64,000 nt of DNA. Source: Filobasidium wieringae. Taxonomy: Eukaryota > Basidiomycota > Tremellomycetes > Filobasidiales > Filobasidiaceae. The stretch's first letter is position 1. Each line of letters opens with the position of its first letter. A program made the translations under genes and the position numbers. The stretch is taken from assembly GCA_001600055.1 (NCBI GenBank), contig BCIV01000025.1, positions 51,254 through 115,253 on the forward strand, read 5' to 3'. The notes beneath the pieces were generated by a model, which saw nothing but the letters and a program-made list of their open reading frames with translations, made no database searches and had not been told where the DNA came from. This document shows positions 48,501 through 60,900 of the stretch, piece after piece.

Positions 48501-51239
48501 CAGTTTTCGTGCGGCATTCTTCGCGATGTCGGTTCCGATCCGCAGTTGCAGATGTTCTTGTTCTGGACCCCAGCATAAGGGTATCCAAACTGAACGCAAC
48601 CCGCCTTGCATGTCTCGACGGTCATTGTTACAGCGGTCCAAGAGTAATTAGTCAACTGCAAATTGTTGCCCGTACTGGCGAAACATCCCATCCAGCCAAC
48701 CGGGTAGGTCGCCTTCAGCCCATCAAACGTGTAGTCGGCACCCTTGACGACATCGTAAATTTCGGTACTATAGGAAGAACCACACGTCTGCGTAGTATTG
48801 CCTCTACAGGGAGTTGTACATTCACTTGCAGGAAGACGAGAACCAAAGTTGCTGCCGACTTTACCACATTGACATTCTGGAAGGGGAAGGAACGACAGAC
48901 GTGAGTCAGCCGAGTTGAATACCATCATGTTCATGAGAAAAGGGACGCCTACTATTTCCAACGGCGACCGATCCATACGTGTAACCCATCTCACTACATC
49001 CGTTGACACACGACGCGACCGTCAGACTATTATTGAGCCAGGTCACATCATCGACAGCGTTTCCCCCGTCAGTGTAACAACCTAGCCAACCCGGGGGCTT
49101 GTCTGGCAAATTGATAGACACCGCAGAATTGCTCAAATTATATAGGCTGCCGACGTATTGACCTCCACAAATCTCGCTCGAATTGCCACTGCAGGGACGA
49201 TCGCAACGATCCATGGGAACGTAGTTTCCACCTGTGACAGCAGCAGTCTCGAGGCTAGTGTTTCCGCAGAAACAGTTAAGCCCTACCGTCGTCATGGCCC
49301 ACGTCGCGTTTCGATTGACACAGGCCTGCAAGCAAGTTTTTTTTGTGAGTGAGTTCGAGAAAAACGAGTAGAATGCGGTGCTCGTCAAGGATTGACTTCC
49401 AGCCGGCTGATAGCAACCCCGAAGTTCCTTTCCGCTTGTGCTTGCCACTGTTCCCGGGGGCGCGTAAAGAACGTCGACTATGTACCCGTTACCACACTGC
49501 ATTGAGTCGACATGGCCAGGCGGGATGGTCATCACCAGCTCGATCGACAGGAAAACCATTGGTTCGACGACTCACGGTCTGCGACGCATTTCCGGGACAA
49601 GGGACGGTACACATGCCTTCCTGAAAAGCGACGCCAGGATTGATGCCCGTACCGCAATAACACTGCCCGAAGTATTACGTTGAGGTCAGCTCTTTGGAGT
49701 CAAGAATTTGTTACAAATTCCATGACAATACGTGACTCACAGTATCTGCGTGGTTGCCCACGGCTGCATACCGATATCCAGCCTCGAGACAGGTCTCGGT
49801 ACAGCGATCCTGAGTGAGCCTATCGGGATCCTGGTAGCTAATCTGATTCAACAAACCTCCGGTCGAGATACAACCGATACGCTGCCATCCCCCAATAGTC
49901 GGTAGAGTAAACGCTCTTTGCTGTTCGGGTTTGGCTACAAGAGGACCATCCGTGCCCAACAACTTAGAAACGTCCAGTTTGTCGATAGAGGGGTTGCAGG
50001 TCGGTTTAAGGCTTTCGTTTCCCCCTAGAGAAGTGAAACAATAGGGTCAACATCGGAGAGGGATACTATGATAAATGACAATATACGATTTACACAAAGG
50101 ATTGCATCCAGGAAGAGCGGAGATGGCGGCGTTTTCCACTACTCCAGTTGGCTCAATTAACGTGCCTGCGCTTGGCCGGCAGGCTCGTGCCTTGTTGACG
50201 TCCATCGAGGCTGCAAAGACAGGACACGCCGACATGGCGATGTTGTCCCCGTTACCGTAACAAGCTGGCGAATCGAGCGCCCTCTGAAAGACATCGCGGT
50301 CCCAACCATTCGTAAAATCGCCGTGGAAACCGTAGCCGGTAGTGTCGCCATTGGCCCAGGCAAGGTGACCGTTGAGATTGGTGCCGGGAGCATAGTCGCT
50401 TGTTTTCCACGTGGCTTCCAACATCAATGTAGGTACTCGAACGGGATGGGACCAAGGACAAGCTCCAATCCTGGTGCTACCTTGGCCAGCAGGGTAAGAC
50501 ATGTGAGCGTTCCCGGGCAGCCAGAGGTCCTTGCCGTTCCAACAGTTTTGGTAGAACAGATTGGTCTTGAGTCCATACGGACAAGGCATGTCAAAGTTAA
50601 AATCAGGTCCCTGAATGATATCAGTAAGATTCCGATTCCTCTGACAGCTAAATGCGTATCCCCCGGTTGCTTGTTTGGCGTTCGGGTCACCGGAAACGAT
50701 CCGGAGACCATCAGGAAAGGCTGAGACGTTCGAATTGGGTGAATTTTCAGGCAAGAAGTAGTAGACACGGGTGGTCACGCCTAATGGGGCGAATTGCTTG
50801 CCAGAAGGCGTATCCTCGACCCAGTATAGTTCTGTCGTCGAAACAAGGAGAAGCGCAGTGAGGACGGGTTAGTTTGTAGATTTATTCGAAGCTCAAATCC
50901 CATACGGTACGTACGAGGCATCCAGTAGTTAGACATGTCTGCCTGGAAGGCGACCGAGGAACATGAAGATGCTCGGTTGTCTTCAAAGTTGAACGCTGCT
51001 TTGAAAGCAGAGGCACCTGCTCAGGAAGCGAGAAGAGCTTTAACCTCGAAGCGTTACCTATTATTTGTGCGATACTGACCAAAGATACGGTGCATGTGGC
51101 TCGACTGAGTGTTGGGGCTGATGATTGTATCCAGCTGCTCCGAAGCCAGAGGATAAAGCTCGTCCAGGTGCCAGCCCGGGCGTGCGGTCACTACGCCAGC
51201 GCAGATAAGAATGGTAGAACTGAAAGAGAAGACCCGCAT
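45557..51239 (-). CDS. DUF1996 protein with tandem WSC domains
   Basis: Eight exons (51239-51080, 51016-50915, 50831-50094, 50024-49741, 49662-49576, 49496-48953, 48876-45917, 45844-45557) join in phase to about 1,720 residues. A signal peptide (FSFSSTILICAGVVTA) leads into a DUF1996 domain (ISPNTQSSHMHRIFG, NYWMPQLYWVEDTPSG, about residues 25-330). About ten WSC domains follow, each with the GC(Y/F)...CxxxC...CxCG...C...CSG...CGG cysteine pattern. Next come a Ser/Thr/Ala-rich linker (about 1330-1560) and one more partial WSC-like module. WSC modules bind polysaccharide, and in yeast Wsc proteins they sense wall stress. DUF1996-WSC proteins are secreted fungal proteins of unknown function. 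No transmembrane helix or GPI signal is evident at the C-terminus (basic tail), so it is probably secreted and wall-bound. The long linker is a likely O-mannosylation stalk. Confidence 0.95.
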
Positions 51240-54200
51240 CCTGAATAGGTTCTGATAGTGATCGTCGCAAGCCTATCCGAATAGATACAAGAAAGAGGAA
51301 TCCTGAAAAGTTGTGAACTAGAGTGGACGTCCAGGGAATGTTGTACTACGAGCAGGCCAGCTGCGAATGGTATGTGGGGTGACAGGTTCAGATAGGAATC
51401 GGTGGCGGTGCAAGCAATGTGCAATGGGAAACTTGCTCCAGCTATCTTATATGATATCTGCATAAAATCGAAACCTTGTATTTGTTGTTCTCGATCCGTC
51501 CCTGCCACTTAAGCTCGAATCATTCTCCCCACCTTGATTCATCCGCATTCGGCGACGCGATTTCTTTCCAGTGAACAGTCCAGGGCAGGGCATACTTACG
51601 TCAATGCTGAACACTGCGCGCCGCTCGGCCTTCTGCTGGCTGCCCACCTCAAAGGCTTTTTTCATGGAAGCTTTCTCATTCCTAGAGTCAGGGACAGCCG
51701 AGCAGAGGGAGAGATCTATGTGACGCCGCATGACGCGCCTGTGAATTGGCCCAACCCCAGAAATGAAGTTAAACTACCAGATAAATGTACATATCAGGTC
51801 GATCATGTTGCAAGCGGTCCAAGGTGGTAGTGTCTCTGGTTGAACTCTATGCTGGTCTTGCACCGCCGCTTTCGAAACATCGTTGCACAAATCCACTGAT
51901 GGCGCAGGAGAAACGTCAGCGTTCTTCTCAAAGATCCGTTCAGCTTTCGCTCGTCGATTCTTGCGCATCATCTGTTGAAAACCATACCGTACCGCCGCTG
52001 AAGTCATATCTGGTTCAATACTGCGTCATCGTGAGGCAAAACACAGTACCGCTAGGGCGTCTGGTAGAATCAGACAGCGCGCCATTTGTAACTCGCGATA
52101 AAAGTATAGGCTGGAGCCTCGCTTGGTCGATTTTGTGGACCAGGTGGGTGACGTTACCATACCGATAGCTACAGACGCAAGGTGGAACGCTAAGTTGAGC
52201 TCGGCCGGGTTGTGCGAACCTCCTGCGTGATCACATATGGAAGTTCAGCAGTTTGATCATACGCGGACACATAACCGACCGGTTCTCACTCGTCGAACGT
52301 ATCATTGAGGCCTTAAGGAATCTCGTCCGTGAAGTGGAGCAGGACCGAAGGAATTCTCAAACAACTGTTTCGACGAGCTCGGACAATCACCGTCGCAGCA
52401 ATGTTGAGCGTCACAGCTATTTGCCTGGTACACAGTTGCAATACTCACAGTCCGATGTAGATAGATGGACTGATAGACGGGCGACCAATTCCCGAAAGCA
52501 ACTCACTGTCGGCCGACATCTTGGCATATCACTGCCTGGTTACCGTACCGGTCGTACGCACCCTAGCAGGAAGAACGAACGGATCCTCTGGACCGTTTCA
52601 TGAAACCGCTGTTGTGAACAAATTTAGTCCTGTCCCCACGACGATGATCGGCCAATCTTGACGAGAAGGCGCATAGGGGTAATCGAAGTGATCTGTGAGG
52701 AAGTGTCGCGCGGTCAACCGAGGTGAACAACGTCATCTCGGCAGAAAACATGAGCGGCGGAGGCACGATTAGCTTTGGCAAGTACCAGAGCCCGATCAGG
52801 CCTCTCTGCATGAGGCTTAACGGTGACCATCTTGCAGTATCTCTCATAAGAGTAAGGGAGATAAGTCGAGCTACTGTGTTTGTATGGTCTGTCCAGAGGT
52901 CAAATAGGGAGGCGTAGTCAATCTGGCAATGAGTACCGTAGCTTAGGCCATCTGGTCAAGAGATGAAGATGCCACACGGCATATCACTCGCCCTAATGTT
53001 CAGGCTCTCGGTTGAGTGCTTGAACTGATCCGTAGTTCATGCTATCGTGAGTTAGGTTAGAGAAACGCAGAAATAAATCGCAACACTGAAAGCCGCTGGA
53101 GTCAGCGAGAGTGAGGGAAAGATCTTATAGGACGAGAAGTAGGACGATCAGGACTGACCTCACATCGAACGGATCAGGATCAAACGATCATACTTGGCGA
53201 TAGCATTCCGCTCTCCGCCATCCTCTTGCAATTGTATCATAAGGATTCGCCGCAGAATTGTTCGCCGACTGCGACCCTGCTGAGCATCCGTAACAAAGGC
53301 TATCATCACCCGCCAACGTAGACACCAACGCTGATGGAGATGGATCTTCCAGTCCAGATATCCAGAAAGACCTCGTTTGGGCATCTAATATAGATACCCA
53401 GGTAGATAAACATAGTATAACGAAGACTACGACACGAGCTGATCGATTCCACAATCTCCATCTTGAGAACGCTCGCAGGGTTAGTCGCTAACGTTGTTAT
53501 ACGCGGGGAAAAACGGGTATTTATCGGATATAGGCGGACGACGGTCGGTAGGGACTGGTGGTCTGTAGGCTTGGGTCGTCCACAGCTATTTAGCGAAGTA
53601 AACAAAGGAGGAAGGTGGCGAGAGGACGTAAGGATAAGCTGGAAAGTCGAGTTATCAAGTTAGGCATCCCACATTGCTGAGGACGGTCGTCGATACTGTA
53701 ACAGAATCGTTCATACCTCTTGTCGAATAACGCAGGGGAAAGTTCGGCCCATTGCCAATATACCACAGCGGAAACAACACGAGACCTCCATTCAAGGTTT
53801 CTACTGGGGAACGGGAAGAAAACAAGGACTTTAGCTCTGGCTCCATCTGGTCTTCCACGATAGGCATCCCGTCGAATGTTTCCCGTTCCGCTCAGCGAAG
53901 CCCTCTTTCTCTTGTGGAAAGTCGATGTTGAGACATCTGCGAGAATCGAGATTCAGTACCAAGCATACCATGTTGACGTCACCCGGCGGTCGCGCGGAGG
54001 TACTACTCTAAGAAAAAAGGAATCAGATTCCGAGACGGCGTCTTCTAGCTGTCAAGTCAAAGTGCTACAGCCCTTCGAATCTGGACTCTTTTCGAACTAA
54101 ATGGTTCGATCCCAGAGGTCAAACGAGCATGCGTCCCGTCTAGATGACGAAGTGGGTTGCTCGGCATCCGACAGGATGTTCCGAGACATTTCAAGCTCAT

Positions 54201-54597
54201 CCAGGCACACATGCGCGTCGATCTATTTCTGATCCCGTTTTCGGAGCCTAACCTCGTTTCACCGCCGAGCTGCTCCCAGAAGCGAAACGTTTCCGAACCG
54301 ATAGCGCCAACTACAACTCTACTGGGCGATTGGCGATCAGGCGCATCCATGGGACCCAAGGAGTTGACATCCGAGGGTTATTGGAATCGGATACACCTTT
54401 ACATAGACATTCTCTACTGTACTACACCACGTTCTCACCCCTATGAGAACGGCTTTTATTGTATCTCAACCGGCGACGTTCTGGGGCTCGACTCCACTCA
54501 AAGTCCGTCAGTAACTAAGAGTTATCATATTAGACTATAGTACTACATCTGCCCCAGTCAAGAGCTGCAGACCATGATTCAGACTCTGCTATGATCA
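51240..54597. other. Intergenic, one possible broken secreted-protein frame
   Basis: No complete gene is supported. On the minus strand at 53454-53188 a frame without ATG encodes a hydrophobic leader (VVVFVILCLSTWVSILDA) followed by a natural-looking short secreted domain with Cys residues. The nearest ATG (53462) is in another frame. This could be the remains of a small secreted protein. The part near 51240-51500 is the promoter region of the WSC gene. Confidence 0.4.
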
Positions 54598-57098
54598 TTA
54601 CCAGTACCCGTTCCATCGCTCAAGCTCATAACACTCCGATATGGCTTTTATCCTTTCTGGCGCATGTAGCTGTGATTGTCCAGACATATTGGCTGCTTGT
54701 CCATATGCTATCCAATCGAATCTCATTATAGCATCTAGGTTCTCAAATTGTGTGGCAGCGCGCATCTCTACAGGAATGCTGTAAGAGCAAATTGCAATGT
54801 GAGATCTCGAGCTTGCCGGTAATTTAGGTGAACTCACTATCGATCTATAGGATTGCGGGCAGCTATTCTGACCTTCTCTATCATATCAGTGTTGTTGTTT
54901 GAATCCCAGCTGTAAACATAAGGAGGACCAAGGAGTTGAGCGGGTCCGTGTTGGGAATAATCTCTAAGGAGAGAATTTAGTATGTCATCTAATGGATCGC
55001 CATAACCACTGCTGCGTACTGGTTAAGAAGTTTCCAACCATCAGTCTGGAAGGCACCTTTATGGTATGGCAAGACCACTGGAGTTCCCGCACATCTGCGC
55101 AACAGACAGCAAATCAGCGGGCTATGAACTTCCTACCAATGACTCAAGAACACTCACAGTGATTCATATACAGAAGGACTGATTGGTGGACGTCCCAGAC
55201 CAAGCATGACTTTGCTTTCGCGAGCTATACGCCTGAACTCCTCCTTGCTAACCTCTCCTAGCACGGAAAGTCCTTCTGGCATAGGATAGCGCTCATCTCC
55301 TTCCTTGTGAGGTTGGTCTGAAGCTACAGTAAGAAATTGGAGACCGGTCAGGGCCTTAGATTCGGGCCAGAAAGTCGAAGGGATTCGACTTTCATGAAAG
55401 TATTTTGTGAGCTTGGCCAGAATGAACTGATACGAAGGCAATCAGATGATGGGAGGGTTGTATTTCCACTAGCCGACTCACAACTTCGTCCTTTTTTTCC
55501 GTGTAACTGATCGCGGGTTGAGCGATACATTCACGTTCGATTGAAAGATGTATCGCGGTGTGGTTTGGGTAGTCAAAAGGCCTAAGATTCGATCTTTCAG
55601 TCACATGCACGCGGTGTCTTTTACATCACTCTTACACAAGACTCATTGCCTGCGACAGTGGGTTAAAATAGAACTCGCTGTGTGGTAGGCAACCATCCCA
55701 ATTGCCAGGCCTTGCGCCCCACTGAGATCATCAAGTCCACTTAGTTCCCTGGACAATGCAGCACGCAAGGTGACTCACGTAGTTTACCGAGAACATCTTC
55801 CATAGCGGACTAGGATCAAACGAGTAGTGAGTTACAACGTGGACTGTTGGATCTGAGAGGTACGGCTAAGGTAGCAAGCTCACATTGTGCCTCTACTCTT
55901 GACAGGCAAACTATCTAAATCCTCTCTAGTCCAAAACCACTTCGGTCCTTTAATTGGTTGACCTTGATTGTCTGCCATTACCGAAGCACTCGAGTCAAAC
56001 TGAACGTCGTATCGATCCGAGGTAGGTTCGAACGTGGACCAATCACGACATCGGGCGTCTTCTTGACAGGCCAGAATCTGGTTGGTGTCCATCCAGATGT
56101 GGGTGCTGAATGTTCAGCTTACAGTGGTGAGCGTCGGACCCTGAGGGCTGAGAAAATCGATGACATACATGACATCAGGCATAGCGTTGTGGATCGCTAT
56201 CAGGCTTTGATAGTATTTTACCGCCAACACCGTATAACCCATTTCGATTAACGCGTCGATATTGCTTCTCATCCAGATTGCCTCGCCGTGCTCGACCCCT
56301 CCGGACGGTCGAAACGCCTGTGAGAAGTCGCCCCAATCGCCGAGAAGCACTTTGAATGTCGTTTGTGTGCATTCTTGCGGATCGGAGGAATCGGACTCAG
56401 AACGACCGGAAGTGAATGAGGTGGGGTAGATGGGCAGAGAAGATATAGGAAAGGTATTGTTCGCGGCGCAACGCTTTAGGCGGTCGAGAAATCGCCTATT
56501 CCGCTCGCGGTTGTCCTCCCTACAGACGCAACGTTTGAGGCTGTCAGTACCAAGGTCTGGGTGTATTGCCCTCGACAATGAGAATGTGCACGCACTCAGC
56601 ACGCGTTTCTCCCCACCAATCCCAATCATTGGCCTGTTTCCAGATCCTCGCTCTCCGACACTGGGACCACAGACGGTCCCCGGCCCCGACCTGCATCTCG
56701 GGTCGCCAGTCCCGACACATGTCCGCGTTGTCTCCTTCGTCCGCCAACCAGTCTCTCGACAACGCGAACATTTCCTGCTCGAGCCGAGCCACATCGATGG
56801 TTGAAGGGGTGTAAGCGGAATCTGCATCCATCAACATGTTTAGATGCTGATCGAACAGCCTTTTGCCAATCGTGCCGGGTCGATATACATTGCGTTGATC
56901 AGAATGAGACCACCCGTTCGCTGAATTGACAATATCGTCAGCGCCGTAATACGGCTGACTCGTGATAGCTTCAATACCTAAGTGGAAGCCATTTGTGTCT
57001 ATCAAAAGGGTGCCGTGGTGCAGGATGGCAGAGAGGAATAAAGCTGAGCCAATCACGAAGAATCTTGTCCTAGAGATCATCCTTCTTGAAGTCGTCAT
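54598..57098 (-). CDS. GT18-family glycosyltransferase
   Basis: Ten exons (57098-56596, 56519-56169, 56105-55904, 55865-55779, 55721-55636, 55593-55482, 55426-55158, 55094-55020, 54963-54838, 54778-54598) join in phase to about 663 residues. A single N-terminal helix (FFVIGSALFLSAIL) makes it a type II Golgi-type protein. C-terminal motifs are those of GT18 (MGAT5-like): VHVVTHYSFD, KVMLGLGRPPISPSVYESL, CAGTPVVLPY and QHGPAQLLGPPYVYSW. Animal GT18 enzymes add beta-1,6-GlcNAc to mannose; fungal homologues are uncharacterised as far as I know. Two introns are very short (55866-55903, 38 nt; 55594-55635, 42 nt) and are needed to keep the frame. Without them the gene would look broken. It is divergent from the epimerase-exostosin gene. 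Confidence 0.92.
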
Positions 57099-57927
57099 CG
57101 AAGTAACAGGCAAGTGTTCTTTGGATTCTTGAAGCTATGTTAAAGGACGATGACATGACTCATTTCACAAGCTCGCGAGTGCTACATCAACCTTTCCTTT
57201 ACCTATACATACTAGTACAGGGTAAAGGCAGAATCGTGGTCAGGCGAGGCAGCTAATCAAAGGAAAGCTTTCGCGCATGGCTGAAAGAATGTCGTCTGTG
57301 GGGGCAAACCATTCACAGCAAAAGATGGCAACCATCGTATTCGCAGACGTGCTATGCCTGGGACGGAGTGGTGCGATCCAGTGGAGTCCGATTTCTGTGA
57401 CGATCGGGAGGCAAAGCTTGAACATCGGTGAAGCAGCGGGTCGCGGATCAATTTAGGACCCGTTCCGGCGCTAACCTTACAGTCAGAGACTCGGAACCAA
57501 CGTCAGGTAGTTTCCCTTCTGGAACAAATATGCTTGGCCGTCGATACCGTGATGTTCTTGATAGACGTACTGGGGTCTATGTAATGGACGCTCAATTTAC
57601 TTCCTGCCATTCAAAGAATTAACCGGACCTAAACAACGCTCCGCTATCATCTGGAAACAGCATGCTCACGGTGATACAACGACTGACAGCTTATTGCTTA
57701 CATCGCTCCGACACGTTGGCCTTGCCACCGGTAACTCAACCAGTAAAAGAGCAATCACGCAAGGAGCCTTTGTATACTATATAAAAAATAGGCGAACATT
57801 GTTGAACTGCCCTACCTAATCTCCAGTTCCGCTTCAGCCGCATTGCCTCGGTCGACCTTCGTCGATACCTAGCGGCAAGTTGTCGAAATCAGCAGTCGCT
57901 CACAGCTAGAAATCCACGAATACAATC
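57099..57927. promoter_or_regulatory. Shared divergent upstream region of GT18 and epimerase-GT47 genes
   Basis: This 829-bp gap between two genes transcribed in opposite directions holds no supported coding frame. A TATAAAAAATA-like tract lies about 145 bp before the epimerase-GT47 ATG. A shared promoter is inferred from arrangement only. Confidence 0.4.
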
Positions 57928-60900
57928 ATGGAAATCCTTACATTGCAAACCTTTAGTCGAGCGATCAGAAGAAGGCGGACTATCTCAACCCTCTCCTTCA
58001 TCGCTATAATTTACAGTCTACTTATTCTTCATGCCGTACGTCTCATGCCGATGATCGCAAGGTTTCGTGTGTATACTGGCCTCAGTCTGCTGATTGGGGA
58101 CTGTCCTTTCCTGTTCACCCTATATAGTCAGTGTATGCTCCAAAATCTGTCGACCGGAAGCTGGGCGAGTTGGGATTCCTGCAGCAGAGAGAGCACCTTC
58201 GCCAAGAAATGTCCATACCCTTACCCAATGACCAAGGACTATATGCTGCTCCAATAAGAAGAAAAGGTCGGATAATCGTAACAGGCGGTGGTGGCAATAT
58301 AGGTAAGCCTATCCAGAAATCCTATGTTCTTCGTCGTTTTTCGTCACCCGCAACAGTGGTTGACGTATTACAAGAGAATTCATCAGGCCGCTAAATATTT
58401 GCTATTACAGGTAAACACCTCCTACACCGCCTTCTCTCGTCTCATATCCCAACGACCGTCGTCGATCTCATCTTTCATCCTCAAGAACTAAGTGCCTTTC
58501 ATGAACTTTATCCCTCCTCCGGATTTGAGTTTGTTCAAGCGGATATTCGTAACCGCACCGTCTTGCGACAAGCCCTTTCCCACTCTGACGGCACATCGAT
58601 CCCAGTCATAGGTGTCATCAACCTCGCTGCGGTCTCTCGCGTCCTCTGGTGTTTGGAAAATGAAAGGGATTGCCAGAGCATTAACATCGATGCACTTGGT
58701 TCGATTCTCGACATCACCTCACGATTCGCAGAAACGACCGGGAATCGACCATGGTTAATTCAAGCCAGTAGTCGTGAAGTGTACGGCGTTTCCGAAACTT
58801 TCCCCGTAGAAGAGCATCATCCTACCCTGCCTGCGAATGTTTACGGGTCCAGTAAATTAGGAGCAGAAGAAGTCATCACTCGACACGCCGGTGAGACCAC
58901 CGACTTGAGAGCGATCGCGCTACGGTTTTCCAATGTTTATGGAGGAGTCGCAGATCACAAAGAGCGATTAGTCCCGGCTATCATGACCAATGCGATGTCT
59001 CATCGTCCGATCCAAATCGTTGGGGGGAATCAGGAAGTCAGTCTTTTTCAGTCAGTATCGAGGTTCCTATATGTACTGAGGCTAAAAAGAACGATCGTGT
59101 TCGAATCGATAGCTGGACATGGTCCATATCGACGACGTCGTTGACGCGATAATTCTCGCCATGCATCGATTAGAGAATAATGAATCCGGGTCCTGGTGGT
59201 TTCCTTTTTTTAGCTTGCTAAGATCGACGAAGAGCTATCGAACGATAGCAAAACCCTCTTCTGTCGAATTTTTCAATGTGGTCGGTCAATCTGCCGTACC
59301 TGCAGTGGATCTCGTCAAGAAGGTCTTGATGTTGACTAGAAGTCAGTCCGCTGTTCAGCTCATACCAGCGGATGAGCGCTTTCCAGACAAGTACCAGGGA
59401 AGTCCTGATAAAGCTGAACGCGTGCTGGGGTACAAGGCTAGAATCGGAATCGACGAAGGCCTGCACCGGTTGGCAGCGGCGTATTATACCGAAACCGAAA
59501 GATTCCTTCACAGGAAGCAGCTGGCTGATTGCTCGAAAGGCGAATACGGAAAGCAAGACCTGCTGCGGCTGGACGGATGTCTGGGAAATGTAGCTGCCAG
59601 CCTTGATGGGATGATCGGTTTACTGAACTATGAGCAGCCAAGGAAAGGGGAAGTGAACAGACCGAGAGAATGGCGTTGGGCCGACGCAATCCATCCGTGG
59701 ACTTTCAAGTTTGACGTCAAGCAAAAGGAAGACGGTCAAGTTAGATTGATCATCCGAGATTGGACCAACAAGAAGTCGTGGCGAGAGTTCGTTCATGAGG
59801 AAACTGGCGCAATCTTCAATATCACGAATCGCTTACCTGGCGGCCCTGACGACGCTGATACCGAACTTATTATGGAGGTCCACTCTGGAACAGGGCACAT
59901 TGCTCTTCAGCACGCTTCAACCGGGTTCCACTTGATACCGCCGGAGAAAGACGGCGAGACGGTCTCCATCGCAAGGGAGCCAAGCCCAAACCCGTATTCG
60001 TTTAGGCTCATACCTACCTGCTGCGCCGGCCAAAATGCTCCCTGGCCATTCTTCAACGAGGATCCTGTTGCATCACTCATCAATGATCAGAAGCAAGTTG
60101 CACCTCATCTCTTTAACGCATCGTCGGTTGACGAGGCCTGCCAACGCCTAAGCATAGCTCACCAGGTAGTAAAGCTGAATCTGGACAGGCTCGAAGAATA
60201 TGCCCGTCCGATCACATTGGGCATGGGAGATATGCCATTGGGAAAACACAATGAGTGGGCATTTGCGAAACGGGATTCCTGCTCCAATCTCTGCGATCAT
60301 CCTACAATCTGTTTGGACACCCAATCATGTGCTTGTGTAAAATCGAACTGTGTCCCTCAGGCTAGGTTCCCTTTCTCCGCCTATGCGAATGTCGATAGGT
60401 TATCATACGGGGAGAATCATGATGGGTCTTTAAGGACGGACGCTGGCTCGTCCTTGGTCGAGCAGGTCAATCGCACATCATGGCTCTCAGTACTCCATGC
60501 GCCTGCTTCTAGATATCTAAGTCGTAATCCTGCTTTCCCGCGGATTAACGTGGGGTCCATTCCGCCAGACCTTCAGGCGAAATACGATGCCGAACCTGAC
60601 CGCTTCACCGACTTTCTCAACCACGCCGGATGTTTTTCAGCGGACGTTTCCCTGTGGCGAACGTTTGAGTTGATGGACCGGAATGCAGCCGGTCCGCCAG
60701 CTCTTACGTTCGTTCCCGTTCTCCAAAGGCCGTCTTTTGTGAGTCTCAACCCCGAACACAGAACAGCATTCATGCTCAACAGATTGTTACCATAGTATCA
60801 GAGTCTTCAGCCTATTTTTGATCATATTGCCCCTGTTCCTCAAGTTCCGTTTGTCGTTCCCTTCACGCACGACTGGGGTGGCTGTAACACGTTTGTTTGG

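Noticed and set aside
45881..49009. A single 1,042-codon frame as a complete gene
   Set aside because: It is only the largest exon region of the WSC gene. Upstream exons supply the signal peptide, DUF1996 and first WSC modules, and a downstream exon supplies a further WSC-like module, all in phase.
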